Shown here piece by piece: positions 10,957 through 20,375 of a DNA stretch of 64,000 bases. Below the pieces are notes generated by a model. That model was not told the origin of the DNA and ran no database searches. It worked only from the letters and a program-made list of their open reading frames with translations. A program made the position numbers and the translations under genes. Numbering within the stretch: position 1 is the stretch's first letter; each line of letters opens with the position of its first letter. The DNA is from Durusdinium trenchii (Eukaryota; Sar; Dinophyceae; Suessiales; Symbiodiniaceae), in contig CAXAMN010021984.1 in NCBI GenBank assembly GCA_963970005.1, positions 432,707-496,706 of the forward strand, given 5' to 3'.

Positions 10957-12234
10957 ATGATCGCCAGCCGACCTTTGTTGATCCTTTGTGCGTCCGCGAG
11001 GACGGCGACGCCACACTTGAGGCCTATGGGTACTGCTATGAGTGCCTTGAGCCATGTGGCCCTGGCAGATGTCGCCATCCAATTTGCTTGTTTCAGTGTC
11101 GCAGCTGCACTGCAAACTGAGAAGTTCTATGACATCTCAGCGAGTTTGACCTACATCTTGTGTGTCCTGATTTCCCGGCGGCAGGGCGTCCGAAACACAA
11201 GGAGTGCTGTGAACTCAGGCCTGGTGACACTATGGGCGTTGAGGCTTGGGAGCTTTTTACTATGGCGTGTGTTGCAGGATGGAGGTGATTCTCGTTTTGC
11301 CAAGGCCAAGACACGTCCCATGGTCTTCTTAGTCTTTTGGGCCATTCAGGCCCTCTGGATTTTCATCACAGCTTTGCCGGTGTACCTCTCGAACACCAAG
11401 AGGACAGTGTCGTCCACCGAGGAGCGTTTGGAAGAGGGCACTGCGAGCGAGGCAAGCGAGGGTTCCAAAATGGCGAAATGGCTTGCCTCCATAGCTGACC
11501 ATGCTGACACTGTAAAGATGGAACATGAAACATGCTCACGTTTCACGGCCTGTTGTTAAGGAACTAGGCCAGATGCCGGTTTTCCATCCCTCGGTTTCAA
11601 GATTTGAGTTCACTAACATGTCGCATAGGCATCCATAGGCTGTGTTCAACTGTAGGGTTTGCACTTCTGACAGGTTCGGAACACTCCCATTGGCTGGCGT
11701 GACATGGTTGGCTGGTCGCTTTGGTCTTTGGGCTTTGTGGTGCAGGCCACTGCAGACCTTCAAAAGCGACTCTTCCAAGCAGATCCCCGGAACCAGGGCC
11801 ATTGGATCAATGTCGGCTTGTGGCGCCTGGCACAGCATCCCAACTACTTTGGGGAGATTTGTGACCTTGCCTATCATTTATTCTGTTTATCCTTCGTGAC
11901 AGTTTGTATAGCCGCTAGCCATCGAAACTGTAAACAAACAGCTTGTCTTCTCTGGGTTCTGTTAACTGTGAACAGTGTATTTTTGTGTTGCTCAGGCATG
12001 TGGTGGGGTATTTTCTTGAGTTGCTCAGCCTCTCTCCGCGGCTGGGAGCTTCTTTGCGTGTTCTCGCCCTGCTTTGTGACCTTTCTGTTGCTTCGTGTGA
12101 GTGGTGTTCCAATCCTCCGGAAGACTGGTTTGAAACGCTGGGGGCACTTGCGCGAGTACCAGGAATACATCAAGAAGACACCCCTGCTGGTGCCGTTGCC
12201 TCGCCCGGAGGGCCATTTTCTGGGAAGGACCTAG
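10957..12234 (+). CDS. DUF1295 / steroid 5-alpha-reductase-like membrane protein
   Basis: Three exons can be placed: 10957-11511, 11674-11860 and 11996-12234. Both introns are GT-AG (11512-11673 and 11861-11995), and the spliced frame is about 326 residues, slightly longer than the usual 250-300 for the family. The protein is polytopic, with hydrophobic segments in exon 1 around YILCVLIS, VTLWALRLGSFLLW and VFLVFWAIQALWIFITALPV. Exon 2 carries the family signature: aspartate in ATADLQKRLF, then GLWRLAQHPNYFGEI. It joins exon 3 (MWWGIFLS) as in bacterial and plant DUF1295 proteins, which end in a YQEYIKKTP-like cytosolic tail. Related enzymes use NADPH to reduce lipid double bonds in the endoplasmic reticulum; the substrate here is unknown. 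An acidic insert near the end of exon 1 (about 40 residues) is unusual. The start at 10957 is the first ATG after the possible relic leader; 11026 is an alternative. Confidence 0.85.
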
Positions 12235-12239
12235 TTAGC

Positions 12240-12305
12240 TTCTTTGCTCCTAGTAGCGTCCTTGGTCCTAGTAGCGATGCCAGGAGCTCCTAGTAGCGTC
12301 CTTGT
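12240..12305 (-). repeat. Dispersed repeat family A, inverted copy
   Basis: Contains GCTCCTAGTAGCGTCCTTGG and two more degenerate units, immediately after the stop codon of the DUF1295 gene. Confidence 0.8.
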
Positions 12306-12654
12306 ATATAGTCATAAAATCGTGCCGACAAAGCAAGGCACTTGACAGAATGCGCAGATCCAATCGTTCCCGTGCACTGCACCAGAAGGACAAAAAGAGG
12401 CATCAGTTGTTTTCAGGCTCAGTAAACTCTGAATACGCTGGCTTCGAGGTCTGATGATAGGAAAACAATGGAAGCTTTTGACTCACGAGCAGGAGAGCAA
12501 ACCTGCTTGACTTGGGATACCGTCAAGATTGATTTGTATTGTATATCTATAGGGAGATTCCGTGTTCTGGAATCTGGAAGAGTGTTTTTTTCCCGTGGTC
12601 CCCATATGGCCACGTCTTGAAATCGGCAAGGCCCCTAGATGTGCCGGTCCCTTC

Positions 12655-12835
12655 TGCAGGCTCCACATCCACGGAAGTGGCTGCGGGCTTTGGCGTGCTC
12701 GTGTGCAGTCATGGGATGTCGCAGATCGTCCCGGAGATCTTCCAGGCCACCGAGCCCAATCGCCATGGGCTGGCGGCACTCGCCTTTGGCGCCCTCCTCG
12801 TGGCGGAGCCGACAGCCAAGACAAAGGCGAGATGA
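12655..12835 (+). CDS. Isolated exon, unidentified
   Basis: A GC-rich frame ending in a TGA reads STEVAAGFGVLVCSHGMSQ and then EIFQATEPNRHGLAALAFG, with alternating small residues. It has coding-type composition, but other frames of the same bases are also open. It may be an early exon of the gene that starts near 13020. I recognise no motif. Confidence 0.3.
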
Positions 12836-13019
12836 ACTTTATTCCGGTAGCCACTGAGTGTCTCTAAAAGACATGTGGATGCTTCAGAAGAAAGTTGCTT
12901 TTTGATACGGGGATCTCATATTACAATTCTGAGAAAAATTAGGAAGTGACAGCACAAGGCAGCTCGTGAACCGTATGCTTGCTTCTCTTGATGAGTTTGG
13001 GGGCGTCCGGCAACCTTTG

Positions 13020-15010
13020 GCTGTTCACTATGTGACTTGTTGAGGTCTTGCAGCTGCTGCTGGAGATGCTCAGTGCTGACTGTTTCGACCTGCTCACACG
13101 TTTCGACCTTTGGGCGCTGCTGAAGTCGCTACAAGATGAAGAAGTGGACATGGCATTGACCAAGATCCAGGCTAGGTTGGAACATGTTGGAACATTCCTT
13201 GCATGACTGAGAGTCTGAAAGTGAAAGAGTGTGCCATAGAAAGGTTGGACAGAGCAACATGCTGCGCGTGTGTTGGAATCATCCGTGGGTCGCATAATAA
13301 GGGGTACACACTTTGTGTTATATTGTTTCCTCAGCTTCTCGGCCACAGCGACCACTCACAAGGTGCCTCGTTTGCCAAGTGCCACAGACGATCTTCGGGC
13401 CTTGCCGGGCCTGCCGCAGCTGCTTCTGGCTTGGCAGCCGATCCCTGGAACTGGGCAGCTTGGCAAATGCTGCGACGCTTCGAACGTCTATCTTTTGGGG
13501 GTGGGCGTTTGAGTGCAACCGTTTGGATCGGGTGATTCTCTAGCTGAGGCCCATCATAGCAGCTGACCAGCTGCTGAAGGACTTGCGCGAGAAATCACAG
13601 GACCCAAGGGTGAGCCAGGGTCAAGCAGCTTATTGGCCGACTGGGTGGCACATGTTGCATTCCTTTAGGTTTTCTTTGGATTTTCTTTGGACTGTTTCTT
13701 TCTTCCTGTTCTTGGATTCTTCAACCCTTGGCCCTTCCCTGCTACGAGGACCTGGCCTTGCTGCAAGCAGCGCTGGTGTACTTCAGCCGTGAGGCTGCGA
13801 GCAGCTTCAGTCGCGGTGGAGCAAGTGATCTTGAAGCGGCCTGTTTTGCAGCAGCACGGGAGGGCCTGTTCTTTCTTTGCCGGCAGCAGTGGCTTCAGTC
13901 CAAGCAGTATAGTTGTCAGGCGTCCGTGGCCCACAGTGCACCGCGGTTGAAAGGTTTACACGTTTGGAGCTTTGTATGTTTTGGCCGTTTGGGTGAAAGT
14001 AAGTGCAAGGGGCAGAGTCATGTATCACAGGCTAGTTGAGGCTAGTTGCGCTGAAGTTTCGCTTCACAACATTCGACATTGAGTTTCTGTTGCAGACACG
14101 ACACTACAGTCAAGCTTTCCTTCATGCACGAGTTCTTTTGGGGCAAGTGACTCAATCAGATCTCATGCTAAGGTTGCGAACTGTTTGGCACTTTCACCTC
14201 GCCGGGACATGTTGCTTCGGGTGAACTTCCGAATGTCCGATGGGAAGTGGCCAAGCTGCTCCTCCAGCCCAATCTTTGATCGCATCTTCAGGCAGCTGGA
14301 AGGAAAGGCATTCGCAGATTTGTTCAAGCAGGAAGATCTGCGTAAGCATGCGTGCCTTGGTCGTGCATCGTCGATTGAAGTGGTGTGAGCTGATCGACCC
14401 ATTTCTTCTCAGCAGCTTTCTTCATTTCTCGCTCTCGACTCTCGACCCTGCCTAGCAAGGAGAACCCTCATCCGCGCCTACCTGGAGAAGAGGGGCCAGA
14501 GTGCCAAAGAGACGGTGGAGAAGTTTGCACGCTGGGGCTTGGGTTGGCTGACCGGCGACAGCCAGCAGACCTTTTTGCTGAAGCTTCCACCGCCTCCGGT
14601 CGGCGAAAGGCTCAAGTTCAACTCGGTGGCGGAAGAGTTGGAAAACCGCTCGCAATACGCCAATCAAATCTGCGAGCTGTTGTTCCTGATGGTGCGGCAG
14701 TTGAGCGAGGAAGAAAGAACGGCTCAGATCAAGGCTGGGGTGCAGTGTATGTGGTGTTTTATCCGGAGTCTTGCAATCCCATCCGCCCAAAGGCAAACCC
14801 CCCTTGGTTTCCCACATTCTTTGGTTTGGTACTTAGGGGGAACGGCGGGTGTTTCCCTCCAAGGGGATTTAGTATGATTTAACAACCACCAACCGCAGCT
14901 CTGTGCAAACCTTCAGGCGGCGTGTGCTTTCTCAGCACTGCAGGAAGCATTGCTGGCACTCTGCAGAGATTGCCACTGCCAGCAGAACAGCCGTCACTTT
15001 GGCGGCTTCT
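13020..15010 (+). CDS. Unidentified multi-exon helical protein
   Basis: At least eight consistent exon-like pieces lie on this strand: about 13040-13154 (LLLEMLSADCFDLLTRF), 13352-13450, 13550-13609 (ADQLLKDLREKSQDPR), 13740-13917 (YEDLALLQAALVYFSREA), 14092-14170, 14200-14350 (IFDRIFRQLEGKAFADLF), 14458-14745 and 14898-14996. The 14458-14745 exon is the strongest, with LIRAYLEKRGQSAKETVEKF, then WLTGDSQQTFLLKLPPPP, then a leucine-rich helix. The overall impression is an all-alpha repeat scaffold of HEAT, ARM or TPR type, but I cannot assign the family. Introns mostly end in CAG or AAG. No signal peptide or membrane span is seen. The gene ends just before the family A tandem array. It could be continuous with 8941-10821 only if the DUF1295 gene lay inside an intron, which is unlikely. 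Confidence 0.45.
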
Positions 15011-15228
15011 TCATTAATCATTTCCGCTTGATCTTGATCTTGAATCTGGATGGGTTTTATCATTATCAGCACCTCACCTGTTTGTGTAGGAGGTTGGACA
15101 AGCAGGGGCCCTGTTACACAGATTCACAGATTCACCGATTCACCAACAATGACCTTACGCACAATCAGTCAGATGTGAAGGGTTGGCCAAGACATGCCAA
15201 GACCAATTTCCGCTGTCAGGTGGGAAGC

Positions 15229-15795
15229 TACTAGTAGCTCCTGGCATCGCTACTCGGAACCCGGGCTACTAGGAGCAAGGGCACTACTAGTAGCTCCTGG
15301 CATTTCCACTAGTAACAAGAAGCTACTAGGAACAAAAGGCATCGCTACTAGGAGCAAGGACGCTACTAGTAGCTTCTGGCATTACTACTAGTAACAAGAA
15401 GCTACTAGGAACAAATAGCTTCTGGCATTACTACTAGTAACAAGAAGCTACTAGGAACAAAGGGCATCGCTACTAGGAGCAAGGACGCACTAGGAACAAA
15501 GGGCATCGCTACTAGGAGCAGGGACGCTACTAGTAGCTCCTGGCATTACTACTAGTAACAAGAAGCTACTAGGAACAAAAGGCATTGCTACTAGGAGCAA
15601 GGACGCACAAGGAACAAAGGGCATCGCTACTAGGAGCAGGGACGCTACTAGTAGCTCCTGGCATTACTACTAGTAACAAGAAGCTACTAGGAACAAAGGG
15701 CATCGCTACTAGGAGCAAGGACGCACAAGGAACAAAGGGCATCGCTACTAGGAGCAGGGACGCTGCTAGTAGCTCCTGGCAATTACTACGTAACA
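15229..15795 (+). repeat. Tandem array of family A repeat, 118-bp unit
   Basis: The last units start at 15527, 15645 and 15763, giving an exact 118-base period. Each unit contains the perfect palindrome CTACTAGTAG, then CTCCTGGCAT, ACTACTAGTAACAAGAAGC, TACTAGGAACAAAGGGCAT and TACTAGGAGCAAGGACGC. The first part (15229-15410) is made of shorter, shuffled sub-units. Because 118 is not a multiple of three, frames drift, yet long open frames occur on both strands by composition; they are not genes. Confidence 0.95.
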
Positions 15796-15938
15796 AGAGG
15801 TGGAGGCCACACCACTTGAGCTCAGGTGATCTTCTTCGACAGATCACGGGCAGAAACGTCGGGACTGGAGGTTATTTGCTCAATGAGGCGCTGACAGCTG
15901 CCAAAGAGGCACGGTGACTTACTGGCGGAGACTGAACA

Positions 15939-15975
15939 AGAGAGAGAGAGAGAGAGAGAGACAGGGAGAGAGGGA
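15939..15975 (+). repeat. GA dinucleotide microsatellite
   Basis: An uninterrupted GA run of about 24 bases followed by an imperfect GAGG-rich tail. Confidence 0.95.
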
Positions 15976-16110
15976 GGAACATGGGGCATCCGGGCATGTG
16001 CACCTGCACGTTACAGCAGGTGCCTATGCCTGCACAGAACTGGGTCTTTTCTTGCTTTGCCCGCGACCTTCATAGGCTCATGCTTCTTGGCTCGTGATTC
16101 AAAGCAATCA

Positions 16111-16132
16111 TCAACAACAACAACAACAACAG
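16111..16132 (+). repeat. CAA trinucleotide microsatellite
   Basis: Seven CAA units in a row. A plus-strand open frame (16094-16414) would read them as glutamine, but it has no other coding evidence. Confidence 0.9.
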
Positions 16133-16639
16133 ACGCAGCAGAGGAGAAGGAGAAAAAATATGATTACCACTCACCATGACCAAGGTTCTGACGATCCCGG
16201 TTGGATCCATTTCTTCGCGCTGAGGCTTTGGCTGCAGCTTTGGAGACCGCTCAGTGGACCACACATCACGGAAAAAATCCACCGCCTCTGGAGCGTAGCA
16301 GCCTTGGCGAACCGGCACCTGAAGGGCTTGTGGCCCGCACTGCCGCAGTGCCCACACGACTTCCAACTGATGTTCAATCCACTGATGCATCGGTCTTGGC
16401 CAGGCCAGTGGTGAAGCGTGACACTGTGAATCGGAGATGCGAGATGTGATCAATTTGTAACAAGCTGCCCTGCAACCGAAATCTATAGATCCAAATCTAA
16501 TGAAACGCATTCAGTGCATTCTGCGGAACTCCAGGCTCTTCACAACGCCTAGACGACGAGACGTGGGCTCTGCGCCCATTGTCCGCTGTGCTGGCTTACA
16601 AGGCTTCACCGGGAAATCTACAGTGGTTTTAGAGTAGAT

Positions 16640-17275
16640 GTCACAGACCCCAAGATGTCCTTTAGATGGGGGTCCATATTACACCACCGTAGAACCCAAA
16701 CAGTTTGTGTTTTCAAAATCGAAACTAGAGCTTGCGACGCGCAGAGCTGGGAGACAAAGGATTGCGAGGCAGAGGCGGCCGCAGCAGCCCAGAGCTGGGA
16801 GGCAAATGTAAAGGATTGCAAGGCAGAGACGGACACAGCAGTACAGAGCGGGCGGACACATCTTAAGAAAGAATTGAGAAGCCCTAACAGTAAGCCTTTT
16901 GGGGAATTATTCTTCAAGTGCGAACATGATGCTGGTCATGCTGCTCAATCAGCGGGGAGTTGACCGCGTGAGGACAAGAAATAAAAGCATGAGGAGCGAA
17001 GGATGTGACATGAAATTGATTTTTGGTGCCTGACGTATGCCCTCCGTCCCAACTGAACAGAGAGATGGCTGCCACGCCGCCGAAATCCAATCCGGTCATT
17101 CATCCAACGCTTGCCCGAAAAGGAAAACAAAGCTGAGTGTTACACAGTGTGGCAGGAATGCAATCCCGGAGACAGTCACGCAACAGGTGAACCTGTTCCA
17201 GCGGACAGGGCAGAAAACAGCAGTGCAGGGACCAAACCTGAAAGACAAAAAGAAAGAAATCACATGGGAGACAAA
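16640..17275. other. Non-coding repeat-flanking sequence
   Basis: No gene is supported. The bases around 16740-16860 hold degenerate repeats of GAGCTGGGAGRCAAA type, related to the minisatellites that follow. A copy of the boundary palindrome lies at 16881-16904, preceded by CTTAAGAAAGAATTGAGAA, which also precedes the second palindrome. Confidence 0.5.
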
Positions 17276-17600
17276 TGAATAGAAATGCTACATGGCCAGC
17301 GGAAAAGGGCGGCAGCACCAGTGACAGACCCGGGAAACAAATGAATAGACATGCTGCATGGCCAGCGGAAAAGGGCGGACACCAGCAGTGACAGAGCTGG
17401 AAAACAAATGAATAGAAATGTTGCATCGCCGGCGGAAAACGACGGACACCAACAGTGACAGACCTGGGAGACACATGAATAGAAATGCTGCATGGCCAGC
17501 GGAAAACGGACGGACACCAGCAGTGACAGACCTGGGAGAAACATGAATAATTAGAAATGCTACATGGCCAGTGCAAACACCAGCAGTGACACATCTTAAG
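17275..17600 (+). repeat. Minisatellite 1, about 66-72 bp unit
   Basis: Five copies start at about 17281, 17347, 17414, 17481 and 17553 with the core AGAAATGCTGCATGGCCAGC, followed by GGAAAA, a CACCAGCAGTGACAGACC block and GGGAGACA. Spacing is 66, 67, 67 and 72 bases. Confidence 0.92.
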
Positions 17601-17613
17601 AAAGAATTGAGAA

Positions 17614-17637
17614 CCCCTAACAGTAAACTGTTTGGGG
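17614..17637. repeat. Boundary palindrome between the two minisatellites
   Basis: Arms CCCCTAACAGT and ACTGTTTGGGG around a central AA form a near-perfect inverted repeat. Copies lie at 16881-16904 (degenerate) and 18269-18292 (identical arms), so the palindrome sits at or near each end of the two repeat blocks. Confidence 0.8.
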
Positions 17638-17644
17638 CAAAAGT

Positions 17645-18250
17645 TGGAGACAAATGCAAGGAGTGGGAGACAAGCCGGCCGGAAACAAGCACCCAGCCTG
17701 GGAGACAAATGAAAAGAAGTGGGAAACAAATAAAATGACGTGGGAGACAAGCCAGCCGGGAACCCGACCACAAGCACCCAGCCTAAAGGAAGCGGGAGGC
17801 CGGCCGGGAACCCAGCCTGGGAGACAAATGAAAAGAAGTGGGAGACAAATGAGTCGAAGTGGGAGACAAGCCGGCCGGGAACCCGACCACAAGCACCGAG
17901 CCTGGGAGACAAATGAAAGGAAGTGGGAGACAAGCCAGCCGGGAACCCGACCACAAGCACCCAGCCTGGGAGACAAATGAAAAGAAGTGGGAGACAAATG
18001 AAAGGAAGTGGGAGACAAGCCGGCCGGGAACCCGACCACAAGCACCCAGCCTGGGAGACAATGAAAAGAAGTGGGAGACAAATGAAAGGAAGTGTTCTGG
18101 GAGACAAATGAAAAGAACTGGGAGACAAATGAAAGGAAGTGGGAGACAAGCCAGACCCGACCACAAGCACCCAGCCTGGGAGACAAGTGAAAAGAACTGG
18201 GAGACAATTGAAAAGAAGTGGGAGACAAGCCGGCCGGGAACCCGACCAGA
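17645..18250 (+). repeat. Minisatellite 2, GGGAGACAAATGAAAAGAAG-type unit
   Basis: Many copies of a roughly 21-base unit (GGGAGACAAATGAAAAGAAG and variants) alternate with a longer block containing CAAGCCGGCCGGGAACCCGA and CCACAAGCACCCAGCC. On the minus strand the region is open for 407 codons (18323-17100), through this block and minisatellite 1; on the plus strand two frames are also open for over 100 codons. Openness on both strands points to repeat composition, not a gene. Confidence 0.92.
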
Positions 18251-18268
18251 CCATCCAGCACCAAGGCA

Positions 18269-18292
18269 CCCCTAACAGTAAACTGTTTGGGG
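18269..18292. repeat. Boundary palindrome, right copy
   Basis: Same arms CCCCTAACAGT / ACTGTTTGGGG as the copy at 17614-17637. It marks the right end of minisatellite 2. Confidence 0.8.
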
Positions 18293-18446
18293 AATAAACC
18301 ACCGACATTGGGGTCTGTGCCATTGGTCCTATATCACTTTCTTCGAACGTTGGAAGGGGGGACGGGATAGCTTGGGTCGGCTTGGGTCAATGGAGATCGT
18401 TTGTTCCTACACTCTACCGGCTGAGCGAGTTGGCTGGGGGCAAAGG

Positions 18447-18475
18447 GATATCTATATATATATATATGATATATC
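18447..18475 (+). repeat. TA microsatellite
   Basis: Alternating TA run in AT-rich spacer before the next gene. Confidence 0.85.
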
Positions 18476-18599
18476 CCAAGTGGCTTTGTGAATGTTTTCA
18501 GATGTTTTCATAACACGATAAAAACGTATAAGAATCTAAGAAAGCTCGCTTCCTGAATCTGAATGATTGTTGGGAATGGAATGAGGGGAATGACCTCAT

Positions 18600-20375
18600 T
18601 TTTGTAAACCTCCAATTCCTTCGCCAGAATCCGCCTGGATCGACCATCCACAGCTGGGACGCCCTGCTCAAAGCCGCAGAGGCATGTGGGAGTGGTCGAA
18701 GACGAGTCAACAGGCACATACAGGCACTAGGCATCAGTAGACCCTGTTTTCAGCATGCCCAGCCTGCGTAGCATACACATGGAAGATGCTCAAAACATCT
18801 CAAAACCAATTTGAATCGCCTAGGAGTTGCTGGTTGTTTTGCAGGATCTTCCCTTTCCGTGCTCTTGGGGAAGCTTCGCCGAAGCGCTGAGCGGCTCCGA
18901 TTGGCTCGATTGGGTGCGGGGGCTTAGCTCAGATCTCGGTCCGTTCAGTGACTGGATCCATCACTGAAGAGACGGTTGGTGACGCTTGCTTCCAAAGACG
19001 GTTGGACATTCGCCTTTGGACAGACTGTGCCTTATATATTCAATTTGTGGAGCTTTGTGCCTTCATGGTAGGGGGGGTCTTGCATATGATACTACAATAG
19101 ATGGTACAAAGCACATTCTTTTGAAACATGATGTCAGTATGATTGGCAAAGGAGAACCGCACGTTGATTTTCCTCAGGCCCGTTTGCGCAAGTGGCGTGA
19201 AGCTGTTTTGGATGGCCTCAGCGACCTGGAGCAGAAACACCTTCGGGCGGTCGGGTGGCCCAACGCGCTGAATTCATTGCTTTTTTGTTGACCAGTGAAT
19301 AGCCAGCCGAATGTGAAAGGTTATCTTTTCCAGAGTGAGCTCCATCCACACCTGCGTGGCACGACGACAGCAAAGCCGTGGGCAGCCTGCCGTTCAGCGC
19401 ATGTTGAATGCGAGGGGCCCAGCTTCGCTCGATGATACCATACACAATATGACACCTTGCTTTCAAGGAAGTCATCCACGACTGTGACTTTCTTCCAATT
19501 GTGCCTTGACGGCAGAAGTGGTAGCTGGCTGTCGTTGGCGCCTATTGCGTCATCGCTCCGTTGAAAGCTCAGGCAATGAAAGAATACCGCCAACTTTGCA
19601 AGGAAGAAGAACCGTGGTCCAAGGAGCCTTGCTCTTGTTCTCGGTGAAGCGTGTGTCAACTTCATGTCACAATGACAGGAGGGGCGGCGAAGCATTTCTC
19701 AAGCGCAGCTTTGGTCCTTCCGTGGTTTGCTGTGCTCGTGCTGCAGTCAAGGTTTCTGTTTTGTGATTTCAGGCGACGCTTTTAGTGCCCATGATTGAAG
19801 CAACGAACATGGTCCTTATGCCATACACGAAGGGCGTTCCCCGTTCCAGGTATTTCCGGAACGCCTTGCAGCAACTCGGGAGCACTTTGGCCGAGCAGGG
19901 ACACCAGCTGGACGATCTGAAGCGAGGTTGCACCCTTAGCTTGCAGGTTTTGCAAAGCTCGCAAAGCTCGTGGTGTAGATGTAGATTGTGTTGGTTCGAT
20001 TGAATCCATCAAGACACTACACTCATAACTACCTTATGATCTCTTATGAACGTGTTCACACACACACATACTCACACCAAACTCCTCAGCTATTTGGCCC
20101 GCGTGCTCAAATATCCATCATGGACAAATCCCAGCAGATCCCAGGAGCTTAGAACAGACCAATCATATCACTTGCTCATAGCACCCCATACCCATTGACT
20201 TACTGTACTCATCTCATCACTTGTATGTCATCTCCACATCTCATTCCACCCTTACCCAGGTCTCCAGCTCTTGCACCGCTGGGTGGAGCTCATTGGCTTC
20301 GCGGCCGACGAGTCACCGCGCGAGTCGCACCAGCAGACGTGGCTCGGTGGTGCGACGCGCGCTGTGTGCGAATGG
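18600..20375 (+). CDS. Unidentified multi-exon protein
   Basis: I do not recognise the family, but six exon-like pieces with good junctions line up: about 18606-18709 (SWDALLKAAEACGSGRRR), 18843-18971 (SFAEALSGSDWLDWVRGL), 19176-19250 (RKWREAVLDGLSDLEQKH), 19571-19646 (MKEYRQLCKEEEPW), 19772-19960 (VPMIEATNMVLMPYTKG, then YFRNALQQLG) and 20260-20370 (LLHRWVELIGFAADES). The introns end in CAG; the 19646 junction has a GT donor (TCG|GTGAAG), as does 20370 (TGG|GTACAC). The protein is mainly helical and charged, with no signal peptide or membrane span. The first piece resembles a PPR helix (ALLKAAEACG), but the later ones do not. The true stop is not visible after 20370, so the gene may continue into the sparse region that follows. 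Confidence 0.45.

Noticed and set aside
12841-12862. Second spliced-leader-like match (TCCGGTAGCCACTGAG)
   Set aside because: Only the first part resembles the leader; the diagnostic CCATTTTGGC is missing.
15229-15795. Regular repeats that could suggest a CRISPR array
   Set aside because: The whole 118-base unit is repeated, with no unique spacers, and the setting is a nuclear eukaryotic genome.
15585-15917. Open frames through the 118-bp array
   Set aside because: They follow from the repeat's low stop content on both strands.
16094-16414. Glutamine-rich open frame
   Set aside because: The glutamines come from a CAA microsatellite and the rest has no coding bias.
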